A stretch of DNA of 34,555 nt from QNYQ01 sp964542985 (GTDB taxonomy: Archaea; Thermoproteota; Thermoprotei_A; Sulfolobales; Pyrodictiaceae), in assembly GCA_964542985.1 (NCBI GenBank), contig CAZIWH010000010.1, positions 1 to 34,555 of the forward strand. The letters are read 5' to 3'. Made by a program: the position numbers and the translations under genes. Each line of letters starts with the position of its first letter. Positions within the stretch are counted from its first letter, which is position 1. Under the pieces are notes generated by a model. The model was not told the origin of the DNA. It saw only the letters and a program-made list of their open reading frames with translations, and did no database searches. Shown one piece after another: positions 13,459-20,289 of the stretch.

Positions 13459-14514
13459 CTAGGCCTGCGCCTTCCCCTTCATGGACTCCTTTTTGGATGG
13501 AGGTGTACGGGCTGGACCGAAGTAGTAGAAGAACTTGGGCTTCGTCCCGGCCTCGGGCCTCAGCACGAAGGCACCGTATTCCTCTATTATCCTCCTCACG
13601 GGGCTCTCGGGGTCGTTGAGGTTGCCGAAGCTCCTGGCGCCGACGGGGCAGACCTCAACGCAGGCGGGGACGCCACCGTCCCTAGTGCGCTGTATACACC
13701 AGGTACACTTCTCTGTCACATGTGGCTGCCTTATCACGTTGCCGAGTATGTGCATGTTGGGGTTTATCTCGTCCGGCGGCACCCAGGGCTTCCTCCAGTT
13801 GAAGCGCCTGGCGCCGTAGGGGCATGCGGTGATGCAGTAGCGGCAGCCGATGCAGCGGTCATAGTCTATTATCACTATGCCGTCGGGCTCCTTCCAGGTG
13901 GCGCGGACGGGGCACACCATGACACAGGGGGGTTCCCTGCAGTGCATGCATGCCATCGGAATGTAGACCATGTCCTTCTTGGGGGCCTCCTTGTACTTCC
14001 AGTCAGTGTTTAGTATCTCGAACTCCTCCCTGTTCACGGCCACAACCTTTATCCACTCAATACCCTGTTCCCTGTCAGTGTTGTTCTCCATCACGCAGGC
14101 ATAGGCGCAGCGGCGGCAGCCGATGCACTTGTTTAGATCCAGCGCCATCGCAAAGGTTACTCCAGGCTTAGCGGGCGTCGCCTTGACCTTTATCATCTCG
14201 CAGCGGCGCTTGGCCTCCTTGCAGGCGGGACTGTTCTCCCCCTGCTTCTTGCAGAGCTCCTCGGTCCACTTCATGCAGAGCTTCTTCATCTCCTCAGTCT
14301 TCTTTGCAGCCCTCTTCTCCATCTCGCTTACGTTCTCAGCCGCCTCAGCCTCGCCGAGCAGGTCCTCGAGGCTTACCGGCTTCAGCACGGCGCGGAGCTT
14401 GTCCTTCTCGACCGCTACGAAGGATATCAGGGAGGCGCCTCCCACGACGGCGGCCGCCTTGAGCAGGTTCCTCCTGGTCTCATCCACCACGGGTTCACGC
14501 TGCCCGGCCATCAT
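13459..14514 (-). CDS. Tat-exported four-cluster [4Fe-4S] ferredoxin-like subunit (NrfC/DsrO type)
   Basis: This 351-residue protein wires the NrfD-like subunit to the cytochromes. The N-terminus carries TRRNLLK then a hydrophobic stretch, a twin-arginine signal, so it probably acts outside the membrane. Cysteine groups at C130-C140, C189-C201, C221-C231 and C270-C289 supply four [4Fe-4S] clusters in the NrfC/PsrB/DsrO arrangement. Unusual is a charged helical insert (about 45-115) with four more cysteines (C80, C88, C98, C105), not part of the normal family; it may bind an extra cofactor or form disulfides. GGAGGTG at 14519-14525 supports ATG 14511 (or 14514) as start. It is second in the operon. 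Confidence 0.87.
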   Translation of the reverse strand: MMAGQREPVVDETRRNLLKAAAVVGGASLISFVAVEKDKLRAVLKPVSLEDLLGEAEAAENVSEMEKRAAKKTEEMKKLCMKWTEELCKKQGENSPACKEAKRRCEMIKVKATPAKPGVTFAMALDLNKCIGCRRCAYACVMENNTDREQGIEWIKVVAVNREEFEILNTDWKYKEAPKKDMVYIPMACMHCREPPCVMVCPVRATWKEPDGIVIIDYDRCIGCRYCITACPYGARRFNWRKPWVPPDEINPNMHILGNVIRQPHVTEKCTWCIQRTRDGGVPACVEVCPVGARSFGNLNDPESPVRRIIEEYGAFVLRPEAGTKPKFFYYFGPARTPPSKKESMKGKAQA

Positions 14515-14518
14515 GCAT

Positions 14519-14525
14519 CACCTCC
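14519..14525 (-). promoter_or_regulatory. Strong ribosome binding site of the Fe-S subunit gene
   Basis: GGAGGTG on the minus strand is a full anti-16S match four bases before ATG 14514 and seven before ATG 14511, favouring the second ATG. It lies at the stop codon of the tetraheme cytochrome gene, linking the two genes translationally. Confidence 0.6.
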
Positions 14526-14526
14526 G

Positions 14527-15222
14527 TTAATCCCTATATTGGTGTGCTAAAACAGCGGCTGCGAGCAGGAGGCTGAGCCCAGCTATGGTGACAGCCAGGG
14601 TGCCGTACTCGATGGGGCTCTGCGGGGGAGGCGGCGGCCTCTCGCTGGGCGGCGGCAGGATGCTAATCGCCCTATACACGGGGTTGTGAGGGTTGTGGCA
14701 CTCGACGCAGGCCTTTGCCGGCACTGTTGTCAGGTTCTTGTACTGGGGGCAGATGTGGAACGCGTAGAGCACCCCCTTGTAACCCTTGATGAACTCCACC
14801 TTGCCGCCGGGGCAGGTGTAGGTCTTGTTCCCGTGAGCTAGGAACTGGTAATCCATGTAGGTCCTCATGTGGCAGGTGGCGCATACCTTGTTCGTCTCCA
14901 TGAGGCTGCTGTGGTTGAACAGCCCGGGGATGCGTATCTCCACCTTGCCCCACGGCGTCTTCAGGTTCCAGACGTCGGGGACGCTGTGACAGCTGGCGCA
15001 GAACAGTCCACGGTGAGGCCCCTTGGTGAGATCAATGTGGTGGAATGGCACCACCTTCTTCATGCCGGTTACCTTCATCGTGGCGTGGCAGCTGCTGCAT
15101 GGGTAGAACTGGTAGCTGCCGGGCTTCTTGTACTGGCTCTCCGCGGCGGCGACGCCAGACACCATGGAAAGCGCTACCGCTAGGAGCACGGACACAGCCG
15201 CTAGCAAGGCCCTGCGGCTCAC
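14527..15222 (-). CDS. Membrane-anchored tetraheme cytochrome c
   Basis: An exported c-type cytochrome of about 231 residues. From GTG 15222 it begins with SRRALLAAVSVLL, a hydrophobic signal with an AxA-type cleavage region before AESQYKK. Four CxxCH sites follow: CSSCH (42-46), CASCH (75-79), CATCH (114-118) and CVECH (172-176), with several extra histidines as likely axial ligands. Two lone cysteines lie in CPGG and ICPQ. A Pro-rich segment and one C-terminal membrane helix (about 207-227) anchor it. GGAGGGTGG at 15232-15240 selects GTG 15222 over the longer GTG 15252 start. It heads the operon with Fe-S and NrfD-like subunits and resembles cytochrome subunits of Qrc/Dsr/Nrf complexes in role, not in detailed sequence. 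Confidence 0.87.
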   Translation of the reverse strand: MSRRALLAAVSVLLAVALSMVSGVAAAESQYKKPGSYQFYPCSSCHATMKVTGMKKVVPFHHIDLTKGPHRGLFCASCHSVPDVWNLKTPWGKVEIRIPGLFNHSSLMETNKVCATCHMRTYMDYQFLAHGNKTYTCPGGKVEFIKGYKGVLYAFHICPQYKNLTTVPAKACVECHNPHNPVYRAISILPPPSERPPPPPQSPIEYGTLAVTIAGLSLLLAAAVLAHQYRD

Positions 15223-15231
15223 GGCAGCACA

Positions 15232-15240
15232 CCACCCTCC
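15232..15240 (-). promoter_or_regulatory. Ribosome binding site selecting the GTG start of the tetraheme cytochrome
   Basis: GGAGGGTGG lies nine bases upstream of GTG 15222 on the minus strand. The alternative upstream GTG at 15252 would place this site inside the coding region and add ten non-signal-like residues. Confidence 0.55.
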
Positions 15241-15287
15241 GCCGGGGCTCACGGAGTAGGCACCATGTCCGAGCGATTCTCCACCTT

Positions 15288-15300
15288 GAATAAAACTAAT
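15288..15300 (-). promoter_or_regulatory. TATA-like box for the cytochrome/Fe-S/NrfD operon
   Basis: The minus strand reads ATTAGTTTTATTC about 65-75 bases upstream of GTG 15222, in an AT-rich island between two operons. It is the likely promoter of the four-gene redox operon. Confidence 0.5.
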
Positions 15301-15355
15301 ACTTAGCGATGCAGCCGAAATCTATCGGGTGAAGAAGCCGACAAGAAACACATCC

Positions 15356-15360
15356 AAAAA
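15356..15360 (-). terminator. T-rich termination signal after the DUF3267-like gene
   Basis: TTTTT on the minus strand about 27-31 bases after the stop at 15387, followed by a further TTT run (TGTTTC). This fits an archaeal U-tract terminator separating the upstream operon from the cytochrome operon. Confidence 0.4.
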
Positions 15361-15386
15361 CTCCGATAGAGAATAATGGTAGAATT

Positions 15387-15971
15387 CTAGAATAGGTAGA
15401 CGACGAGCCTCCTCCCACGGTAGACTACGACGCCGCCTGCGACCCCGCCGTTCTCGTCGTAGAGCAGCCTAAACTCGTCAGCATCGCCATGAGCCATGTA
15501 GAAGTACAGAGCGTTAACTATGTCCGGCGCCCCGCCCACGAGATTAGCCAGGAACCCGACGCAAGCCACAAGCCCAGCCACCCCTACAGCCCTGGCAGCA
15601 ACGAAGCCCAGGACCAGGGTAAGCAGCTGCGGCGCTAGCGCGACAACAAGGTACTGCCGGGGCGTCATCCAGTCATAGTCCATAACAAGTGCGCCGAACC
15701 TGCCCAGCAGTCGTAACTTAAGCCCCCTCACACCCAGCAGCCGGGCAGCGGCATAGTGAATGAACTCATGGAGAAAGGCTACGCCGAGAGCAGCGGAGAA
15801 GGCCACCAAGGGGCCCAGGGGGCAGCCGACCCCCACGCCTCCATGCGCAATGGCACAGAAGGGGGCAGCAACGAGCGGGGCAGCCACAAGCAAAGCCATG
15901 GCGAGAAACAAGCCGAGGTAGAACGGCCGGAACCGGGACACGACGACCTCCAATACCAACGCCCAGAACAC
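15387..15971 (-). CDS. DUF3267-like membrane zinc metallopeptidase (putative)
   Basis: This 194-residue, four-helix membrane protein has the zincin motif HEFIH embedded in 'VAFLHEFIHYAAARLLG' and a later 'APDIVNALYF' segment whose Asp could be the third metal ligand, as in DUF3267/M50-like putative membrane peptidases. The C-terminal 35 residues form a soluble strand pair. The GTG start at 15971 has GGAG five bases upstream and lies about 60 bases after the stop of the ferredoxin/zinc-ribbon gene, suggesting a shared transcript. Function could be intramembrane proteolysis or membrane-protein quality control; no substrate is evident. Confidence 0.72.
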   Translation of the reverse strand: MFWALVLEVVVSRFRPFYLGLFLAMALLVAAPLVAAPFCAIAHGGVGVGCPLGPLVAFSAALGVAFLHEFIHYAAARLLGVRGLKLRLLGRFGALVMDYDWMTPRQYLVVALAPQLLTLVLGFVAARAVGVAGLVACVGFLANLVGGAPDIVNALYFYMAHGDADEFRLLYDENGGVAGGVVVYRGRRLVVYLF

Positions 15972-16032
15972 AAGCTCCGGGGGAGGGGCGTAACAAGGAC
16001 GCCGCGCCGTGATGCCTGCTCGGGTTGAGAGC

Positions 16033-17523
16033 CTAGCTCTCTTCTATGATTCTCTTTGCCCACTCCGGTATCTTGCTCCAGTCGGGGTTCAGTGCGCCGA
16101 GCTGGTACTTGGCTTTGCACGTGTCGCATAGGAAGACTGTGCGCAGAGTCTCCGCGGGGAGTCCAGCGGCCTTCATCTTCCTGAGCACGGACTCTATCAT
16201 CCTCCGCGTGGCTATTGGTGCGCCGCAGGCTACGCAGTGGACCATGGGGCTCCTGGCTATTATCCTCCAGTGACCCGGCATGGGTGGCACGGCGGGCCTT
16301 GCCTCTATGGCGTCTTCGGGGCATATCTCGGCGCAGTGTAGGCAGGCTATGCAGCGGCCGGGGAGGTGGAGGAGCACCTCGTCTCCCTGGCGGCGGTCGA
16401 GCTCGAGCGCGTTGGCGGGGCATTCCTGGACGCAGGCGCTGCACATGGTGCACTTCTCTGCGTCTACCCTCACTTGGGCCATGAGCCTCGTCTCCAGCGC
16501 TACGGGCTTGTCGTGGACGAGCCTCTCGGCCTCGGCGACTGCGAGGCTGTGGAGGCCGCGGCTGAGCAGGCTGGCGGCGTCCCCTAGGGGCTCCGGCGCG
16601 CGGGGCCTACGGGTCAGCTCTTCAAGGAGTTCGTCCAGGCTGAGCAGCTTGAGGGGCTCCCCTGTGAGGGCCTCGTAGTCCCTGGCCACGGTCTCGCGGT
16701 AGATGCCGCGGCTGGCGGCGCACCTAGGGTCAGCGTCCTCCGCGTCCCCGCCGGCCAGTATGATGGGCTCCAGTCCCAGGCCGCGGGCTGCGAGCAGCTC
16801 CTCCAGCCCAACCACGTAGGGGCAGCCAACCGGGACTATGACCGTCGGCGGATCCGGCCTTGTCCTGGGGTCGTCCAGGGCCTTGGCGAGGTCTGCGAGC
16901 AACCACCGGGTTGCGAACACCATGCGGCCCGGCCCCCGGGGCGAGAGGACGCGGAGGTGCTCGAGCAGCGCCTCCCGGGAGTAGCCTGGGACGCGGAGCA
17001 GCTCCACGCTGCACAGCGCGGCGGAGCAGCTCGCCCCCCCGCAGCGCTCTATGCAGGCCCTGCAGGCGTCGCCGACGCCCCTCACCGTGCAGAGACTGGT
17101 CTCCCGGGGCTCCTCCACGGCCGCCATCACCGCGCCGGCGAACGCCGAGGCCAAGAGGGCGCGCCGCGTAACCCGCTTCTCAAGGCTCAGCTTCTCGAAG
17201 CCAACCTCACGGGGGCTGAGTTTGGCGGCGTACCTCCTCCTCGCGGCGAGCATATGCCCCGGCGGCACCCCGGCGGCCTCCGCCTCCCGGGGATCCACGG
17301 CGTCTAGGAGGAAGTAGTTCTCCCCCCTCATCCAAGCCTCCCTGGCGGCGAGCCTCCAGAGCCCCCAAGCGCCCTTGCCGGCGAGCAGCAGCCTCTCCCC
17401 AGCCTTGACCGCGCGGAGGGCCTCCTCGAACCCCCTGCCTGGCTCAACAGTCTCAGCATCGCCGGGCAGCGGCGGCGGCCAACCCCCAGCTATTACCAGG
17501 AGCCTCGGCTCCCCGTCCGCCAA
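16033..17523 (-). CDS. Large ferredoxin/zinc-ribbon redox protein of unknown role
   Basis: A protein of about 496 residues with several metal sites. A central 'TRRALLASAFAGAVMA' segment looks like a twin-arginine motif but is about 120 residues from the start. It is followed by a Cys-rich stretch (C145, 154, 157, 161, 166, 171), an alpha/beta domain with VPVGCPY, two ferredoxin clusters (CTMCSACVQECP and CIACLHCAEICP, about 358-401), and a C-terminal zinc ribbon (CVACG and CDTCK, 430-469). TTG 17523 follows a GGTGGAG-like site. An ATG at 17564, in another frame, encodes MNPDGPASG and would join if the C-run at 17537-17541 were one base longer. It may serve electron transfer or Mo/W enzyme maturation near mobB; this is inference. 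Confidence 0.72.
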   Translation of the reverse strand: MADGEPRLLVIAGGWPPPLPGDAETVEPGRGFEEALRAVKAGERLLLAGKGAWGLWRLAAREAWMRGENYFLLDAVDPREAEAAGVPPGHMLAARRRYAAKLSPREVGFEKLSLEKRVTRRALLASAFAGAVMAAVEEPRETSLCTVRGVGDACRACIERCGGASCSAALCSVELLRVPGYSREALLEHLRVLSPRGPGRMVFATRWLLADLAKALDDPRTRPDPPTVIVPVGCPYVVGLEELLAARGLGLEPIILAGGDAEDADPRCAASRGIYRETVARDYEALTGEPLKLLSLDELLEELTRRPRAPEPLGDAASLLSRGLHSLAVAEAERLVHDKPVALETRLMAQVRVDAEKCTMCSACVQECPANALELDRRQGDEVLLHLPGRCIACLHCAEICPEDAIEARPAVPPMPGHWRIIARSPMVHCVACGAPIATRRMIESVLRKMKAAGLPAETLRTVFLCDTCKAKYQLGALNPDWSKIPEWAKRIIEES

Positions 17524-17593
17524 GCCAGCCTCTCCACCCCCGAGGCCGGGCCGTCGGGGTTCATTACGGTGTCCACGCCTCCTCCTCGCGGGG

Positions 17594-18097
17594 ATGGCGG
17601 ACGGGGGCTTCAGGGCCTTGCAGCTCGTGCTCCTCGCGGGCGATGGGAGCAACGTTGGGAAGACGGCGCTGGGCGAGAGGCTGGTCGCGGAACTTTCCTC
17701 GCGGGGGCTCCGGGTTGCTGTGGTTAAGCATGTGCACCACGGGGTGGACTACAGGGTTAAGGATACGGGCCGCTACCTCTCCGCGGGTGCGGGCCGCGTG
17801 GTGGCCGTGGGCCCTGGGTCCTGGATGCTCGTGTCTCCGGGCCGCCTCGGCTTCTGGGAGGCGGTGGAGCTGGCTGCTGAGGGGGGCGTGGATGTTGTCC
17901 TCGTGGAGGGGTTCCGGGATCACGTGTCCGTGGTGCTCTCGGCGGGCGGGTGTGTAGCCTACCTTGGCTCCCAGTGCCCAGGAGCAGCTGGCGACGGGAG
18001 GCTCGTCTGCGCACCCAGGCTGGGCGTCGAGGAGGCTCTGCCCCGGCTCCTCGGGCTCCTCTCGCTGGGTGCCTGCCGTTTACGCAGCAAAGGTTAA
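17594..18097 (+). CDS. mobB: Molybdopterin-guanine dinucleotide biosynthesis protein MobB
   Basis: A P-loop GTPase-like protein of about 167 residues that assists nucleotide attachment to the molybdenum/tungsten pterin cofactor. The Walker A loop is GDGSNVGKTALG, followed by 'GLRVAVVKHVHHGVDYRVKDTGRY', the family's strand-2/His region, and 'VDVVLVEGFRDH', the usual MobB motif near Walker B. The size is normal. A longer open frame reaches back to 17375, but the N-terminal family match begins at ATG 17594, which lies 29-70 bases from the start of the divergent ferredoxin gene. It directly precedes the molybdate/tungstate importer genes, giving a cofactor-supply cluster. Confidence 0.85.
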   Translation: MADGGFRALQLVLLAGDGSNVGKTALGERLVAELSSRGLRVAVVKHVHHGVDYRVKDTGRYLSAGAGRVVAVGPGSWMLVSPGRLGFWEAVELAAEGGVDVVLVEGFRDHVSVVLSAGGCVAYLGSQCPGAAGDGRLVCAPRLGVEEALPRLLGLLSLGACRLRSKG

Positions 18098-18137
18098 CCC
18101 TCTCTAAGACTATACGGCACAGCACCCGTTTTACAGG

Positions 18138-18986
18138 GTGGCGGAGATGCAGGTAAATAGTAAAACAGTCCTAGTTGCTGTGCTGTTTGCTGCCGCGGCC
18201 TCTGCGGCTGCTTTCCTGGCTACAGGGCAGGGCGCCTCCGGGAGACAGAGCGTGGTCCTGCACGCCTACCTGTGCTCGGCGGCATCGAAGGCCTGGAAGG
18301 AGATAATCCCGGTCTTCGAGAAGGAGACGGGGATAAAGGTGGTCGCCGAGTACGGTGCCTCGGGCACCCTCCTGGCGCACCTGGAGATGAGCAGGATTGG
18401 AGACATCTATGCACCTGCAAGCCCCTACTACATGAGGCTCGCGGTGGAGAGGGGCCTAGTGGACAACTCCACTGTAGAGCCCGTCGCCTACCTCGTGCCG
18501 GTCATACTTGTTCCGAGGGGCAACCCCGCCAATATAAGCAGTGTATACGATCTGGCGAGGCCGGGGGTCAGGGTTGGACTAGGTAACCCGGAGAGCGTGG
18601 CGGTCGGCCGCTACTCTAAGAGGATGCTGGAGCAGCTCGGGATATGGGGCAAGGTGGAGAGGAACATAGTGGTCTACGCTAGGAACATAGCCGAGCTGAC
18701 CTCCTACGTAGCCTCCGGCGCCGTTGACGCGGCGATAACCTGGCAGGTGAACCACTGGTGGTACCCCAACCGCACCGACATAGTATGGATACCAGCCAGC
18801 ATAGTGGAGAAAACGGGCATAGTCTACATACCGATAGGCGTGACCAGGTTCAGCAAGCACCCCGACGCCGCTAAGAAGTTCATAGACTTCGTGCTCCACA
18901 ACCCCAGGGCGCTGGCCATATGGAAGCGGTACCACTACTTCACGCCCCAGGAGGCCGAGGAGTTCCTCCACGGCGCCCAGGGGTAG
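18138..18986 (+). CDS. Molybdate/tungstate ABC transporter substrate-binding protein
   Basis: An exported, membrane-anchored binding protein of 282 residues (279 from ATG 18147). An N-terminal hydrophobic segment (LVAVLFAAAASAAAFLA) precedes the mature ModA/WtpA-like fold: 'HAYLCSAASKAWKEIIPVFEKE', 'YGASGTLLAHLEM', 'DIYAPASPYYM', 'DAAITWQVNHWW' and the C-terminal 'AAKKFIDFVLHNP'. The Ser residues near the start and in GASG are typical oxyanion ligands in the family. GTG 18138 and ATG 18147 are both possible starts. It captures molybdate or tungstate for the permease and ATPase downstream. Hyperthermophilic archaea often prefer tungsten, but the sequence alone does not decide this. Confidence 0.87.
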   Translation: MAEMQVNSKTVLVAVLFAAAASAAAFLATGQGASGRQSVVLHAYLCSAASKAWKEIIPVFEKETGIKVVAEYGASGTLLAHLEMSRIGDIYAPASPYYMRLAVERGLVDNSTVEPVAYLVPVILVPRGNPANISSVYDLARPGVRVGLGNPESVAVGRYSKRMLEQLGIWGKVERNIVVYARNIAELTSYVASGAVDAAITWQVNHWWYPNRTDIVWIPASIVEKTGIVYIPIGVTRFSKHPDAAKKFIDFVLHNPRALAIWKRYHYFTPQEAEEFLHGAQG

Positions 18987-19467
18987 CCCGGGCCAGCAGC
19001 AAGCGCACCCTCTCCACGACCCCGCAGTCAAGGGGCACCGGGACCCCATCACGGCGGAGAGCCAGGCAGAGGTGGTCACCGTGGATGAGCCTTGCAGCCC
19101 GTATGTAGGTGGCGAGCTCGCCCCGCCCCATGGGGAGCTTCACCCCGGTCTTGTCGGCGAGCGCTATGAGCCTCTCAGCTACCCCCTCCGGAGGCTCTCC
19201 CGGCGCAGCCTCCACGACGGAGCATGTCGCGGCGAGGTATGCCCCAATGGTCTCGAGTGCAGCCATGTAGTTCCTCTGGGCCCTCTTGGCGGCAACGGCG
19301 ACGTCCTGCCTGGAGACGCCGAGGAGCCGGGCTATCTCCGTGGAGCTGAGGCCCCTGGAGCGGAGATGGGCTATGAGGAGCTGCTTGGGGGTGAGGAAGC
19401 CTATCCTCTCCACGCAGCGCCCCGGGGCCTCCAGGCAGACATGGCTCAAGGGATATACGCTTACCAT
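18940..19467 (-). CDS. Tfx-like HTH transcriptional regulator
   Basis: A DNA-binding protein of about 175 residues. 'FLTPKQLLIAHLRSRGLS' leads into the helix-turn-helix 'STEIARLLGVSRQDVAVAAK', followed by 'RAQRNYMAALETI', the pattern of archaeal Tfx proteins. The C-terminal domain ('IALADKTGVKLPMGRGELA' region and PVPLDCGVV) also follows that family. Tfx is known from methanogens as a regulator tied to molybdenum formylmethanofuran dehydrogenase genes. Here the gene lies in reverse orientation between the binding-protein and permease genes, overlapping the former's last 47 bases. ATG 19467 is the first family-consistent start; the longer frame to 19584 overlaps the permease. It probably controls Mo/W uptake (inference). 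Confidence 0.78.
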   Translation of the reverse strand: MVSVYPLSHVCLEAPGRCVERIGFLTPKQLLIAHLRSRGLSSTEIARLLGVSRQDVAVAAKRAQRNYMAALETIGAYLAATCSVVEAAPGEPPEGVAERLIALADKTGVKLPMGRGELATYIRAARLIHGDHLCLALRRDGVPVPLDCGVVERVRLLLARATPGRRGGTPRPPGA

Positions 19468-19472
19468 CCAAC

Positions 19473-19495
19473 GCCCGCCTGAAGGGAGGCTGGGC
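19473..19495. promoter_or_regulatory. Interrupted inverted repeat between regulator and permease starts
   Basis: GCCCGCCT and AGGCTGGGC face each other with a six-base centre (GAAGGG), inside the 35-base gap between the divergent starts at 19467 and 19503; one arm has an extra T. It could be an operator for the Tfx-like regulator. It also contains a GGGAGG-type ribosome site for the permease, so part of the symmetry may be incidental. Confidence 0.35.
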
Positions 19496-19502
19496 GGCCG
19501 TC

Positions 19503-20282
19503 TTGAGCACTGGGAGGCTTGTGGCGGCGCTGGTAGTCGCGGCGCCAGCGGCAGCGGTTGCGGTTGTGCTCCTCTACCTCCCACTTTGGGCCGGGCCCCT
19601 CCGCGTCGCCAGGGCGGCTGCGAGCAGTGAGGCCCTGTTCGCGGTCAAGCTGAGCCTCGTAACCGCCACAGCGTCCTCGTTTCTCGCCGTCGCGGCCGCC
19701 GTGCCTGCAGCCTACGCGTTGAGCAGGGGGTTGGTGCCCTGGGGGAGGCTGCTGGAGACCCTGCTCCTCGTCCCCTTCGGCATGCCCCCTGTCGCGGTGG
19801 GTGCCTCTCTGCTCGTATTCCTCACCGGCCCGGGAAGGTGGCTCGACGAGACCATTCTCCACGCGGTGTTCACGCCTCGGGGCCTCGTGGTGGCTCAGTT
19901 CGCCGTGGTCTACCCGATAGCGGTCAGGGTGCTGAAGACAGGGTTTGACGCCGTGAGCCCGGAGTACGAGGCCGTGGCCAGGACCCTGGGCTACAGCTGG
20001 CTGGGTGCTTTCACCAGGGTCACCCTCCCTATGGCCAGGAGAGGGCTGCTCACTGCGCTCCTCCTCTGCTTCACCAGGAGCCTCGGCGAGTTCGGGGCCA
20101 GCGTGATGCTCGCAGGGGCCTACCCCTTCCGCACAGAGACCCTCCCCATAGCGATATACCTGGCCATAGGTGGAGGCAGCATCGCACTCGCTGTCTCACT
20201 GATAGCAGTTAGCGGCCTCGTCGCAGCAGCTGGGGTCGCCGGCCTCCTCTACCTCGAGGAGGCACGAGAGGAGAGGGGATGA
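19503..20282 (+). CDS. Molybdate/tungstate ABC transporter permease
   Basis: A 259-residue inner-membrane subunit with about six hydrophobic segments. The EAA-loop signature is present as 'EYEAVARTLGYSWLGAFTRVTLP', the coupling site for the ATPase, and 'TRSLGEFGASVMLAG' is the characteristic ModB/WtpB/CysT-type segment. It forms the ion channel for molybdate or tungstate. The TTG start at 19503 follows GAAGGGAGG at 19481-19489. It is seven bases upstream of the ATPase gene, so these two are co-transcribed, while the binding-protein gene is separated from them by the reversed regulator gene. Confidence 0.9.
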   Translation: MSTGRLVAALVVAAPAAAVAVVLLYLPLWAGPLRVARAAASSEALFAVKLSLVTATASSFLAVAAAVPAAYALSRGLVPWGRLLETLLLVPFGMPPVAVGASLLVFLTGPGRWLDETILHAVFTPRGLVVAQFAVVYPIAVRVLKTGFDAVSPEYEAVARTLGYSWLGAFTRVTLPMARRGLLTALLLCFTRSLGEFGASVMLAGAYPFRTETLPIAIYLAIGGGSIALAVSLIAVSGLVAAAGVAGLLYLEEAREERG

Positions 20283-20289
20283 GGAGGCC

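Noticed and set aside
19461..19862. Minus-strand 133-residue frame over the permease start
   Set aside because: Antisense to the ModB-like permease; composition is charged and repetitive with no recognisable fold.
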